Below are positions 38,201 through 53,200 of a stretch of DNA of 64,000 bases, one piece after another. Each line of letters starts with the position of its first letter. Positions within the stretch are counted from its first letter, which is position 1. The notes beneath the pieces were generated by a model. That model had not been told where the DNA came from. It saw only the letters and a list, made by a program, of their open reading frames with translations, and did no database searches. Source of the stretch: Orbicella faveolata (taxonomy: Eukaryota; Cnidaria; Anthozoa; Scleractinia; Merulinidae); the NCBI RefSeq assembly GCF_002042975.1, contig NW_018149090.1, forward strand, positions 65,538-129,537, in the 5' to 3' direction. The position numbers and the translations under genes were made by a program.

Positions 38201-41200
38201 AGCACCAATCTTCACAGTGGTACGGCCAGGGACTGGGTCAAACCCACTTCCTTTGATTGACAGTTCCGTTCCGCCCATGATGCTTCCTTCCGTCGGCGTT
38301 ATACTCAACAGGATAGCGAGGCTGTCAATCACAGGCGATGCCCCGGCCTCGAACATGGCGAATCCTTCAGCCGCTACATGAATTTTCACATCGTGTTTTC
38401 CCGCCACTACCGAGCCAACCCGACACGAAGCCGAGTACTCCGAAGATGACGTTACTGTGCAGGAGCTGTTTCCGATCTTTATGTCCAAATCCGACGCTTT
38501 GCTCGGGAGTCCGGATCCGTATATGCGAATAGTGTTATCGTCTCCGACAATAGCCGACGGTATTAAGGAATCTACTCTGGGAGTTTTGGCGGCTGAGTAA
38601 GTGAACATGCAGCTGGAGGCACAGTTGCTTTCCACACCATGGACTCTAACAACGACAGGAAGCGACTGCGGTGTACTGGTGGCGGCTGTCTGGCATTTGA
38701 TCTGAGTATAGGAAGATGATAGAATTTGACATGGAGCTCTGCCGATCCTTACATCAGGATTAGGAGAGAAGCCATCTCCGTTGATAGTCAGGATCGAGCC
38801 GCCCATCATGGAACCTGTCTGTGGAGATACGAACTGTACTGTGGGCAGCAGGCTGAATGAAGAGTTTAAGCTGTTCTCTATTCTAATGGCGGCATATCCT
38901 CTGTTATTCACTCGTACGGAGACACTATGCAGTAGACCTAAAAGAAAAACAATGAATGTATACAACAATGATTAACTTCAATAAAAACGTAAGTTTAAAT
39001 TATTAAAAAAGTCTTTTAAAGAAAACACTCAATGGACCAAGAGAAATGAGACATGAGCAAAGATGCACATATAATCTCATCTGAAGCCCTTAACCGTCAA
39101 TATCACCATAATTATGTTCTTCTTCCCAGACTTCATACAATCTGTATAACGTCATATGGGAGATAAATGTCAAGAACAATTACAGAATGTCAACTTACCA
39201 GCACTCAATTGGTTTCCTGTGGACACTACGCAAGTGATTTTATCCTCTGCAGAGCTTTGAACCACACAGTCACTGGAGCCGATTTTGACCCCGTTCTGGC
39301 AATTAGCAAGTCCAAAGCCTTTGCCTTTTATGGTGACGAGGGTTGAACTGCGTCCGTTGTTTGGCATAATTGACGTCACTTCCGGTGTACTACATTTCCA
39401 AAATGAGAAACTTAAGAAAGACGAGTTGTTTGGTAACGCAGGGTCTGAAGAAGAGCATAGTGGGATAGCATTAGTCACGCCCGACTGACAATCAGGAGAA
39501 TTAGAAGCCGTGGGCTTCACAGCTGATAAGTTATAAGGTGCCTCAACTCCCCCAACTAACACTTTAACGTCATGGGACTTGGTCTTGAAGCCATTCACGA
39601 TCACTTTTCCTTTCATGACAATAGCTCCATAAGGATCCACTACACCGCTTGAATAGAAATAAGTTCCTGGCATGTTAAACTGCTGACTGTAGTTACCGCT
39701 TCCACCGCGGGCACTCTTGAACCCTTTCCCGTCATATTCTGAGGTAGACGAGTCACGTGTCTGCTGCACACCAAAGCGTAGGCCAGATAGCTCAGGGCTC
39801 GTCCATCTCCACTGAAACAAAAATTACTTCATTAAAAAATTATTAATAAATATTAAAAGTTTAGTACATTATTATTAACTTTAATGGTGTGGTATTGCAA
39901 AGTTTTAGATACATGTACCGTTTGCCGACTTCACCAGAATTCTCTTCAAACACCTCAATACGCTGCCGCTACAAATGTTTGCTTCGCCGGGAACAAAAAA
40001 GTCAGGCGTGATCTTTGTTTTACTCAACAACAGCTTTCAAAATGTGTCTCTGAACACGTCATTGGTTCAATGAGACTCAAACTGGTGATTTAGTTGGGTA
40101 GAGCGCGCGAGTCGCGAAAACAAGCGGCAAAGCCGCGAGGAGCCCAGACCACTCTCAGCTTCCGCGCTCGTCTTTGCGCATCACGCCGCTCTATACAGTC
40201 CTCTAACCTAACCAACTAAACCGCCAGCTACGCAGGCTAGGCTGTTCCTTATGTGCCAGCCGCGCTTAGAACTCCTGTTCGTTGATCATCCTATTTGCTG
40301 CTGCAGAGATTCGTTATGAGATTGACTAGACTGGGTTGATGTGTTCACACTGTGTTTCCATTGCTTTGTTGCACTACATCCAGCTCTAATTTGCTCCATG
40401 TTTAGCTTACTTCAGTCATTAAGAAGCCAATCTAGTTCGCAATGCAACACATAACTTCGTTAGTCGTTTAAAGAGAAGTTCTGCTACATCATTGACTTCA
40501 AAACAGTTACACAGTAGTACCTGAACAGAGTCGCCAGAGTTTATCACAATGGTCTGAGGATTCCAGGCGTAACCAATACCATACTCTGAGGAAAAAGACA
40601 CATGTCAAAATTACAGTTCAAATACTGTCTACGAAGAACCTTTAAGGTAACAAAATCTAATTACGCGAAGCAGAATCAAAGGGTATAATCCTGAGACACC
40701 AGCAAGCAAAAGCTCAAGCGAGCGAAGAAACTGAAATCGGGAAAGAAAGTCAGCTTCCTCTCGTCGCTAACGTTTCGCATTTTATATGTATGCTATGATA
40801 AACGTTGGCCACATAATTTCCTAATTGCTTGAGCTAAAAGTCTAAAGTCTTACTCGGGTGGATTCCAGTGTTGTCCACATTGTGAGCCGTAGACGATGCT
40901 TCCGTCCTGCACATGATGTTTGTGCTTCTACTTGACAGGACTTTGCAGGGAACATCACCAACATTTACTGCAATTGCTGAAGTGTTATCACTGAATCCAC
41001 GACCAACAAGAGTCAGAACTGTTCCTCCAAACACAGAGCCGTGCCCAGGAGAGATGCCGCTCACATACAAGATGTAGTTGAACTGTGGTGGTCTGGAACG
41101 TAAGCCGGCTTCTACAGCACACCCAATGCCTTCTACACAGACTAGCACGTCATACATCCCAGGAGTACTAGCAGGAGTGGTGCATTTTATAAGCACGTCG

Positions 41201-44200
41201 GAGTACAAAGTCACTTTACATGGATGAGGACCTATTTTTACCGTCCCTTGTTGGGACCCAAATCCTGTGCCGTGGATCATTAACTGTTCACCTCCACTGA
41301 CACTGCCTTCTGAGGTACTCAGTGATGACACTATCGGAGTCATTCCAGAGTCGTACCAGAACGCGTTCAACATCGATCCAACTTCACTGCCGACCGCGAC
41401 ATTGACACTTGCGTTACTTGTGTCATGAGATGTCGTGACACACGATATTTCTGTCATGGTGACATTAACTATGTCACAGATGGAGTCACCGATTGTCACA
41501 CTGCTATCATTAGGTGTCACGCCAAATCCGTTCCCTGTTATAGTAACAAGCGTTCCTCCTCCAATACCTCCCCTGGCTGGTTTGATACCGCTTACACTTA
41601 CTTCATAAGTAAAACTGGCTGGTCCACTTGAGGGCTTTGCAAATCCCTTATTTCCAATTTTCATGACAACATCATGCGATCCGCCAATTGACTGACCAGC
41701 GGTACACTTAATTATAGTTTCATTAGAGCTTGTCACGTGACAGGTGGTTGCACCAATGGTGACATTTACTTCCTGTATATTGGAGCTGAAGCCACTTCCG
41801 GTGAGTGTAATTTCGGTTCCGGCAGTTCCTTTTTGTGGTGATATAGAGGTGAGGGTTGGAGTGTCCGGGGATGAAAATGTGAAGGAACATTTTCTTTCGG
41901 AACAGCTCGATGGAATATTGTTCATCGTGACTGTCACCTAAAATGAATGTAACAAATATCTTGTAACGGAGCAATCTTAGTGTTATTAACATGAATCTTG
42001 AAACCTGATGGCAAAAATTTTGTGGCTCCATAGAAATTCCTTTTCCGTCAGATTGTCAGCTTAAACCTAAACCTAAACGCTCCAAGCATTCACTTACAAG
42101 AAATGTTTCACTGTTAGTTAATTTGTCGAACTAGGTTTGACTAATCAGAGTCCGATATTGTGCCTTTCTCGACTAGTTGGCTATCTTGACTTTGTGCCCT
42201 GGTTGGTTCTTACGCTCTTTGTGTTTTTGTAATTAGCCAGATGAGAACTGAGGATTTTCTTAACGTTTTAATATAAATCTAAGACCGCCCCGTTCGTATA
42301 GAATTGTTTCATACCTGTGGCTCGATTTCTGCCACTCGCAACATGTCACCTGGTATCGGTCTTAGGAACATTCCTCCATCATCGATTGTGACAGCTTTCA
42401 TTGACACGTTGTTTCCTGTCAAACCGGTTCCATTAACTGTCAGGGCTGGTTGATCTCCTCCTGTTGTGGCCCATTCCACTATCCAGTTATAGGACGCGCA
42501 TGTGCCTACACGGCTGACGGTGACCTTACCGATGTCGAAATTGTTTTCGAGAATGGATTTGAACTCGTCTGCAGATACGTTAGCAGGGATACCTAGAAAA
42601 GGAATAAGAAATATTTAGATTTAGAGAACTACATTACATTACACCAAAAATAATAAACCGCGTCAATACTGTACCGTCTATTGAACACTTACATACTGTT
42701 GTAGTTGACCGAAATCTTGTCGCGATCTTTTCTTTTTTTTTTATAAAAAATCAACAAAACATATTGAAACTAACTTAGCAGATGCAACACGCTTCGCAAA
42801 GTTAGAAGGTGGTTTTCACCGTTACTGTTCATGTTTGTCGTGTAGCTAACTCATTGAATAACGGATTGTTTTTGCAGTCGAAGAACAATTATCTTAGATA
42901 TACTGCCCTCTATACCTCTATAACGGTAAGCTCGAGAAGGTACCTTTAACTTTCTCATTTTCCAAGAAGATATCGAACGTTCCACCAACTGGAGGAGTTG
43001 AAGCTTGATCACGTGATACAACAATATTGCAACTCTCTGACGCGTTGACTGGTCTAAATATCGCCTGGTCAGATGTAGCGTTACCACTGACCACGGTGGC
43101 TTCTGCAATCTGCAGGAGTTCGATCCCAGTCCCACAAGAAGAGGGAGTTAGTGAGACAGACCAAGCTCTTGGTCCTAGGCTCTGCACGGTCACATCTTCG
43201 AGTATGTTATCACCAGGCTCGGCAGCAGGAAGCAGTCTTTGTACTTGAACAAATAGAAAATGAAATATTTAAAGTGAGTCTTGAAGAAGCCAGAAAATAA
43301 CAAGAGCAATTAATGTATGAAAAAACCTACCCATTACAGGGTCCCTCCAGATGAAAACGTCGTCAATATAAAGGTCCACGCCTGCATCACGTGTCACGCT
43401 GATGAGCTCCACGTAAACCTTATAGCGTAAGTCGGCCTTGATATAAGCATCATGTAAGATCTGATCGTAAACATTCATGCACAGTGAATTCCATTTCTCA
43501 TCCGGGACAATAACAATACTGTACTTCCGCCATGATCGCCGGTCAGCACCGGACTCGTCTGTGTATGAGATACGAAAACTGATGAAGTCTTTCATCTTTC
43601 CTTTGTATGAAAAACAAAGCTGTCAAATGAAAAAGAAAACAGCAAAGATTAGGGCTCGTAAACGTTGATATAAAATGTGACAAGGTTGGTGTCGGGTTTG
43701 CTACAGAGCTAGAAAGAACAGATAGTCGAAACTACTTTTGCCATCTCTTTAATGAACAGATCGTAGTCCTTGGAGAAGAAAAAATGCTTTGCAATTTTTG
43801 CACCATTTTTAGTCAGAATTCAGTTTTAATCTTTTCTGGTATTGATGACAAGCATACAGTTACTCAGACTAACCTAAGTGACGCATTAGTTTCACGGCAA
43901 CATAAAGCTTTACTGTGAATCCCGAAACTCATCCATGACAAGTCACAAAATTACAAACGCCAGAATGCGAGATGAACTCTTAATCTCAGCACGTGCATTG
44001 CGAAGTGAAAACTCGCCTCACTCGTTTTGTGCCTCGTGTTGCTGGGTAAGCAACCTTACAGAAATTCTCCAAGTTATAAATGGAGAGATTCAGTTCTTTT
44101 TCGTCGTAGCCTACATCTTTTTTAGCCTCAAGTTATTGCAACATTGAACAAACACGAACCTGTTGGTATCTTGTTACGTCGTAGCCTCTTAAGACTCTCC

Positions 44201-47200
44201 CCCACATATCTTTGGTCTGGCCACTATAGAATATATATTGAGGATTCTTCAAGGAGAACCGACCACAATGAGGTTTTGATTTGAAGACTCTTTCACCCCA
44301 TTCAGGGCCCTGCGACGAACTCTCAAACCCGTTATAATAGTAGGCTTGTCCGGGTGGAGTCTGGTAACTACAGTACCAGTTTGTCATGTTTTTTAGTTGT
44401 TGTTGGATGTCGTTATCTGATGCGTCGACGTGAATGCGTTCTGATGTTCTTCCAGCCAGGGACAACTTGAACCAGTAGTTACCAGGAACACCTTGTTTAA
44501 GTGAAAAGGAACTCTGTTATCACATTGAATAAAAATAATCGTCAAATACTAGTAAAATAAATATTCCTGGCAAGTCTGACACGGCGTTTCGTCTTGGCCA
44601 ATAGACTCTTCTGGGCTAGACCTTTCAGAATCGATAAGATTCACATTAAATTACTCTGTTATAATGCATTCATGTACAAATCGGTTTGTCGTAAAACCAA
44701 AAACAAATCAGTTACTTGCCGATAAATCAGACTACTCAGCCAATCTCAAACCTTAGTAAAACTAAAACCAAAACCAAAGAAATTGCCTGATAACTTTCTT
44801 TACTCAATTAAAAACCGCTCTATCTAGCTCCGACTACTCCAAATATAAAACCGTACAATTCAAACCAGTCGTAGAACCTTAAAAAACCAAGGCTAAGCAT
44901 CTGCAATGTTTTATAAACAACGAACAACGAGACGTAAAATGAAATTTATGTGAAAGTGTATTTGCAGGGAGGTTCGGAATACTGTATTTTCTGTTTGCTG
45001 TACAGTCTCGTATCGAGGTCCTAATGGCTCCCCACCCCAGCACCCCAGCGTAAACTGCTGACCAAGAAGCCGGAAGGCTCTGTATACGACACTTCTGTCA
45101 ACATTTTACCTTTCTGTAAGCGTGTGATTTTAACAGAAGTCATATTGGATGTCACAGAGGTATAAAACAGCATTCGTGTTTCTTCAGGGTTCTTGAAGTA
45201 GAAGGTAACTCTATAAGCTGTGGAGTTTTTGCTCTTGATGAGCTCTGTCACATTTACTTTGCCTTGCTTCCTGACACTTGTAAGATTGTTGAGTGCTTGT
45301 TGAAGGGTTTCAGCGGTCAGATTGTTCATTGACACAGAAGTCGTGTTGACTCCGTCATAGCTTAGAGAAAACAAGTCGATGCAAACAGTAATATTTCCTA
45401 TAAAATATACAACAATCTGGTATTAACATGAATCTGTTCCTTTGATCCTGCTACCTTCACGTTACATTCACTAACAGTTGAACTTCAATTTCCCGTGGTG
45501 TAACTGCTCAGCGTTTCTGAACGATTTTCTGACATCCTATTTAATGGGTTGACTTTTAAGCTTATATTTCCGTATAATTGCGTTTTCTACGCCAGTTATA
45601 AATCGATCCAAGACCTAACTTGTGAAACTTTGTCTCCAACCAAAGCGAATTATTTCCCCAGTCTTGTTTCACAGCTGTGTTTTCTGTGCGTTTCGTCCTC
45701 AAACAAAAGGGAAATGTGCAACTTACCTTGACTTTGGTTACATGGTGTCACCTCTATTTCTTGGACTTCAAACATTTTCCCGTCATCCCAGCTAGAAATG
45801 TTGATTATCTAAAAAGATATAGATGATGATAATATTTTTATTTTTTATGTGAAATCCTTCAATAGTTTTACTTCATGGGTGTTAACCATTTTTCAGGTAG
45901 CAAGCATTGATTCTGCACAACTCTCTCGACATAGTCTATTAGAACAAGAGGAACTGTTTAATAACAGTTTAAAACTCGGCATCTATGCGTGTTTATATAT
46001 TACATATCTTTACTTGAAAACTGTCGGTATAAATGAATTGCAGTGAAGCTGAATAGTTAGTAAGAGACACCATGACAAATACCAATTAGAAGGAAGCTTT
46101 TCATAATGTTGTCAGAAGATTTTGCATCAAGTCTTACTTGCACTTCTGGATGTTTTATTGATTTAATAAGAATTTCTTGTTTTTCGTTCACTGCCGAACC
46201 AGTCTGCGAGTTCACGTAACGTGTTTTCTGCATTTTAACTCCAATCATCACGTGACTTTTCCCGCCATCCTGTACGTGCAGAGCCTCGATGTAGTAACGC
46301 TGTCCTTTCTTGAGAAAGAAAACCGCTGACTTCTGTTCGGGTGAAGCAGACCAGCTTGTTGATGGCTTGAGACAGGATGCGATTTTCGTCTGGAAAAAAA
46401 AGAAAAACGAAAATTTCGGCTTAATGTTCATTCGTTTCCAACCATTTTAACGCTGAAAAATCATTTTAAAAGAAGGTGCATTTCTCTAAATCTGCACTCT
46501 TCATTGTCGTTTATCGAGCACTCAGTAAATGAGATACTTGCTGTACTTAGCTGGCAATACCTTTTCCAGTTCATGTCATTGATCAATCAGTCGATCAACG
46601 GAAGAAAAGAACGTTGTTGATAGTAATTCAGTATCAACCCCAAGACGCACAAGGTAAACTACAATAACTTACACCGCGGCCTTAATTTGCAAACGTGTAA
46701 CTTACTTTGCCAGCCGCAGATTCATTCATACTCAAGTACAACTCGGCCTGATCATCGGCTTGAATGTAGAACGTGTAGTTATTGTCCGAAGGAGGAACGA
46801 AGAAGCCTCCGAGGCGATCGCTGAATGACGTTGATTCACCAAACGAGGCCTGGGTTGGAGAGCTTGCCTCGGGTAACACTTCCAAGTGGTAGTCTGCAGC
46901 AGTCGTTTTCAGACCTCCGACGGCCGATACAGACAAGGGTCTGGTGCTAGTCCAAACTTCACGTAATAAACCACGTGATCCTGAGACATTCAAATTGGAG
47001 TGTGTCAGTGATTCAAACTCAAGCAGCTCAATCACTTTTCATTTGATGGAAGTATTGCCAGTATTACAGTCCCTGGCCATTATTAATTACATCATGTACA
47101 AGTAGTAAATTGAACTACGTTCACTGGAATCGTGCTTACCTGAATAAAAATCATATTTATCTGCAGGAGGAGCTTCCATTGTTTGGCATTTAATGGCGTC

Positions 47201-50200
47201 ATTTTCCATCAATAGTATTTCACAAGGAACTCCTAGTAGAGAGAAAATAGCATTTGAACATAACAAATGGACTCGATTATAAATGACCAGGCAGTTATTA
47301 ACCTTGATCAAGTCATGAATTAACAGTCTTAACATTACATAACAGAGTTATCTTCATATCTTAGGGTGAGATAACAATCCTCGTAGTCCATCTGGTATAT
47401 GGTATGCAGTATAGACTCGCTCAAAATTGGCAAAGTTCATTTTACAAGTAGTACCTGCTACTTCAACTGAAATCTTGGTGGCACGCTCATCAAAACCTTT
47501 GCCTTTTATGGTGAGAACTGTTCCACCTGCCGTGCTACCAATAGAAGGACTGACTTCTAAAATATCTACGGATAAAAAGAGAGACATGAGGATAAATACT
47601 ATCTTCAAATCAGTAACATCAGAAAGCTAATGTTACTGTCGGGTTTGATGAGCGCTTTGGAATATCCTTTGGTGGTATCAAAACCGCTCGCCCAGTAAAA
47701 TGCTGGAGATAATTTTAAAAATAACAAAAGTTTCATTGAAAAATGAAACGTTTTGCCATTTAATTGACTGGGATGTAAAAAAAAGAGTAAGGCGAAACTG
47801 TAAGGAAATTTAATCAGCATATCACCAAAGGAAAATTGTTTGCATACAGTACAGCCCGGAAATAATGCACGCGCAAGAACGTCTTTTTGCGTCCGCAACT
47901 TCTCGTAGTTACTTCGGTACGCTTTCGCTTAAACCCAGCAGGCAGTTGCACAAAACTTCTTTCAATCGTGAGAAAAGCACAGGGTTTAATTGTCTTCTTG
48001 TTGATATTTTTTTTAAGCTCTTCTTCTTAAGGAAGTATTCATGGTCTCATTACGTCATACCTGCGTGAGTTTGGAATAGATAAAGCTTGTCCTGTGAATC
48101 AACTGAAATGACATCCTTAAACATCTGAGATCGCCCATATCCAGAGACCAGGAATGACACTCGCTGGGATCCTAAAGAAAATAGATACACACTAATTTCT
48201 CCCATCCTCTGACGTCGTATGAAATTTTACTGCTGGAAAGAAGTCACAGCTTTTCAGTGTTAAGCTACTCGGAATAACTTCAGAAATATAAAGTTTTAAC
48301 GCAAACGTTCACGAGTGGCGTGACCCCTCAGTTGTTGACGTACCGTGTGACTCTACTCGCAGGGTATCGTTGAAGGCAAATCGATGTTAAAATTCGATAA
48401 AGTTTAATAAGAGGCAAAATTTGAAAGGAAATTCAAGACATTTGATGCTTAGCCACTCATTTAAGGATGTTCGTTGCACTGCGTAATTCATTCAAGGGTC
48501 AAACTCAAATCATGCATCACAACATTCCAAATATAACTTCAATTCTTACCGATCACTGTGGATGCAGGCTTACATTTGATGTAACCAATCTTCGCCACGT
48601 TGTCTTCAATTTTCATCCCATACCTAAAAATTGAAAATTGACACAAGTACAAAAAGTTAACACAGGCAAAACGCGTGTTTTAGGAAGGTTTATTAATGAT
48701 TTTGGAAGTAATTATGTTTCAAGTTTGTTGAGCTCAACAACTGGCATACGTAACGTGCTCTGACAAAAACGTACAGAGTTCTTGACCACCATTTCCTATT
48801 GGTTCAATGTCCTATTTGAGTTTTTCCGCCTTTATTGTACGATTGTCGCTAAGACGATCAAATCTGAGAATACATTTCCAGGAGTGGATTTATCCTATAA
48901 CATTAATTGAATTTTTTTTTTCTTGTGTAAGTATGTCGCGTTTAGTAAATAATAATCATTTATGTAGTTATGTACAACAACTGAGTATTTTATAGGTTAC
49001 TGGATGGGTCAAAATCACAATGAGTCACTTCATGAATAACAACACTTCATAGCTTACAGTTGTTCCGTTTCTGGATCTTTTATCTCACAAAGACCCGCAC
49101 CAGCATATATCCTGAAAGAAAAATCACAGACAACTGAGAAAACGAACTGTTACAGAACTTTAAATTTAACCTACTCCTCGTTAGCTTTGGTTGGAGGTCA
49201 ATGTAACAAATGGTAAATACTTCGAAACCCTTATTAATTCAGCTGAACTATCACTTTATTATTTAACTTACTCTTAACTCCTTAGAATTCCATCAGTAAT
49301 TTATATTAATAACACAGAAAATGTGGTTCTAACCTTGTAAATATGGTACTGTGTGTGTAGGATGCGCAAGTGTTCTGCGTGAACTTCTAAATCTAGTCAG
49401 TGTATCTGTAACCATTCAAATGAATGCTATGGAAAAGTACTGTAACGTCAGTGGTGATTTTTTTCCTCAATATTTTCCAAAGTTGAATGTAAAATTTTCT
49501 GGGGTAGTTTTCAATTCTGAGCTTTGCAGCCATTAAAAATTTTTAATTTGGCACAGGAGTAATCTGTGTTGTGCAAACATTTTGTGAGGGGAAACTGGGA
49601 AGAGAAATCGAAGTGGTTTCAGACTCTTTCCGTTGTGTACCTTTCAATGGTAGGCATGCTGGGGTCAAAGTCCTCTGTTTCCATAACTTGATCGGTAAAC
49701 ATCCTTCCACGTATTGTTAAAAGCGTCCCTGTGATGAAGAGTTTGGACATCAAACATCGTTTAGTAGCCGAGTTGTAAATGATTATACAATAAGTGACTG
49801 GCAGATAGACAAAGATTAAGGCTCTTACTGAGCAAAGACCTAAAGAATAGTTGAGCAAGCAAAACATTTCGCTCAACCACTTTATTTCACAGAGGCAATC
49901 CGCCACTGACAATAACGGTAAAGTGTTATTTTCTGTGATTAAACAACACACCTGTGAAACTATTTCAAAGAAACTCAGAAATACCACGCTGATAGTTTAT
50001 AAGCACAATGCCAGACTGCCAATTTGGCAATCCGCCACTGACAATAACGGTAAATGTTAATTTCTGTGATTAAACAGCACACCTGTGAAACTATTTCAAA
50101 GAACCTCAGAAATACCACGCTGATAGTTTATAAGCACAATGCCAGACTGCCAAAGAACGAATACCCCAAAGGTCAAGATCAGGAGGCAAGAAGAAGGCAG

Positions 50201-53200
50201 CTCGGCTAGTCTTAAAAAACATTTTACAGAACACGTTTTATTTCAAGCTGTACTATGCAATCCTGTTCAGCTTTCGCCAGCCTTACTAAAGCCTTTTTGA
50301 CTTGCTCGTATTCTATCTACATGTAGTTTCTTTTTTCAATTGTTTTAGTTCGTAATTAATGGGTTCTGCCTATACTATGCCTGCAGCTAGATTTAACATG
50401 GAATCTCTAGTAAGAAATTTAGCGCCGTATTATCTCTAAGACCAGGGAAAATTAGTTCATAAGGTTGACAAAATAAATGTTAGATCGCATAGTGCAAGCA
50501 CTTTGATCGATTGGCAAGCAATGATATATGTTTAGCACGCGCATAGACTGTCATTAAACTCGAAACTCGAGTTTTTTATCAGCAAGTCTCCATCTATAAC
50601 TATAACCCATTGGGTTGTTTACAAAAAACACTGAACCCTTCCAAATTTGGTGGGAAGCATACTAGTTTGAATAACATCCTAACAAAGGTAAATGACAAAC
50701 GTTATGAATAAAAATAGCAAGCATGTCTGATGGTTGTGTAAGTCTTGGGTGAGCCTCTATCTTCTTCGAGCTACAATAGGCAATGAAATATTGAACGCTT
50801 TTGAAAATTTTTTACATTGTGCGCTTCTGATAGATTGGGGAACTCATCAGCGTCTCGGTCGATCAGTATTTTCAGAAAAATCTAACACAAATGAAATTTA
50901 TTCTACAGAGATATTTCATCCCAGAAATATAACGGAATCTTAAAAGAATATTTGAAAATAATTCTACGTTGCACTGACACTGCGCGTTTTGTGTGACCCG
51001 TCGTGCGCTCGGGTGCATTTTTGTTCGCTTATGAACCCTTATGAACCCTTATGTAGTCAACCAGACGAATACAAATACCAGTTTTAATGTCAATACAACG
51101 TTTATCAAGCAATTTCCAAGGTAGTTATAGTTTTTCTCCCCGAAATTTGCTGGTCAATAATTAAGTGCAGAAGAGTTTCTTTTCTTGCTTAGGAATGCGC
51201 TTGGTGAAGGTTACCTGCTGTTCTTCAAGATATCACTTCAAGTGGATACCATATGTGTTTTGACAGTAATTAAGAACGCGTAACATTTGGCGCCTAAGTT
51301 TCACAAACATATTTTTGGTAGAGTGATATTACAAAATCGGTGAAACAGATACCAGGCACTGTATTAAACACCGCTTTAACATTTTTGCCTTTTGTTTACT
51401 TTTTGGTAACTAGTTAAAGAAGATTAATTTTTGTTTCAGGAGTTTTATGAGATCACGCTAGCAGTAAAGCGAATATTGCTGACGAAGGAAAATTACAATG
51501 AATCCAAAACTACTCCGGGGGTCCCTTTTTGCTACCTTACAAACTATCAGACTGAACTTTTCCGCAAAGGGAAATTGGACTGGTACTTGGCTGTAAAGGC
51601 CAGTAAACAGTGGAGCCGTTAAGTTACTTTTGATTAAATTAGTATGCGCATAATTTGTTACATTCGTTTCCATCAGTTTTCAAACTGCACAGAAATGAAA
51701 AAGCTACAAATACTCGTTCATAGCCTGTTTATGGAATTCGGATAATTTTGGTTCTGCTCTTTTTATTCATAACACCGCAAAGTTGACTTACTTGTTAATG
51801 GATTTTTCCGATGGAGTTCTGAGTTCCTTTAATCTAAAAACTAGGGCCGAGTACAAGAAATGCAACGAGTGTCCCAGAAATAATGACAACAAAACTAAAT
51901 TGCCTTGAATTGCGCTTACCTGGCAATTCATATCTTGGTGTTAATGAGGTAATTGTAGGAGTTCTGTCCTCGGTATACTGAAAAAAAAGGCCGTGTTGGA
52001 TACATCACTCTGATAATGTAAGGGAGCTCGACTCTTAGATGCACTAAGAGTTATCTGCTAGTTAATTGAAATGGTTGCAATAAATCAATCCATATTCAGG
52101 TTGATCTGTGATGATGCTAATTCCTCAAGACTTAGAGAAGGAGGATTTGATCCTCAGAAGCAAGACTGGTTTTTGCCTCAATAGCATTTTCTTCATCTTG
52201 TAATTTAATTAACTACTCAATATTTTAGATGTGCTTTCTGACAAACTGTAAGCAGGTAAGCGAATAGCTGGTTTAGACTAGCTTTCATGTGTTATAATCA
52301 TTAAACAATTCATAGTATTTGAACTGAAAGAAGTGATCCAAACTTGAAAAATCCCATACCTTAAACACACATTCACCTCCACAATACGCTCTTCCATCAC
52401 TGTTATCCAACCACTTCCCATCCACCAGCACTCTTATGTTATAACTGTCTTCTCCTGACAATGAGGGTCTTTAAACGACAAAAATAGGTTCAATTGATGA
52501 GATCAAGACAGAGCTACAAGTTATGCTAGTTCACTTGACAAAGCGATTATACAACATTATCTCCTAAAAATATTCCGTCTACTGGATCACGGTAGTAAAT
52601 CACCACAAAAGAAAATTGTTTATAATAACCTTTATTTTAAGACCGTTCCTATGAAACCAAAAGCTCCTATGAAACTCTAAGCTCGTAAAACTATAAGTTT
52701 TGTTCTTCCAGACAAAAACATTATACTTATCGCTATAGGGATACAACATTTAGACAGTTCACCAACCTTGTCAGACAAACGATTTGATACTGGGTCGTGT
52801 AATACGTTATGACGTCACAAGGTACGATATGGGCACGCGACACTGACACAAGGGTGACGTTATTGCCCAATTCCTTTTGAAACTCGTTAAACTGGTCCTC
52901 TGCAAATCCTAAAACAGGAAAAACCAGTCAAAGGCTTATTATGTATGAGAGTAGGTCAGAGAAGGAAGTCTCGGCTCTGGAGTTCAAACAATGGTGACGG
53001 GGTTTTTATGAGAAGTTATTACGTTTCGTTCGGTTTACTATTCGGCAGCAAGTCTCAGCAAATATTTAACATGTTTTATAGTTTTCATATTGTTTTACGC
53101 TTTGGAGCGCCATTCCAGAACAATTAAGACTTCATAGACAACAAAAGCTCTTTTCTAAACCTTTAATTAATCTTATTGTTGTATGAACTTCTCTCTAATG

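Noticed and set aside
40090-40240. GC-rich block with GCGCGCGAG and GCGGCAAAGCCGC motifs in a giant gene intron
   Set aside because: Looks like an interspersed repeat, but no inverted ends or second copy were found in the window, so no element is claimed.
47354-47454. Extension of exon 10 past its donor ([10 protein letters not shown]...)
   Set aside because: It ends in a stop after about 30 residues; splicing at 47455 to exon 11 restores the conserved IPT core VEVAGVPCEI.
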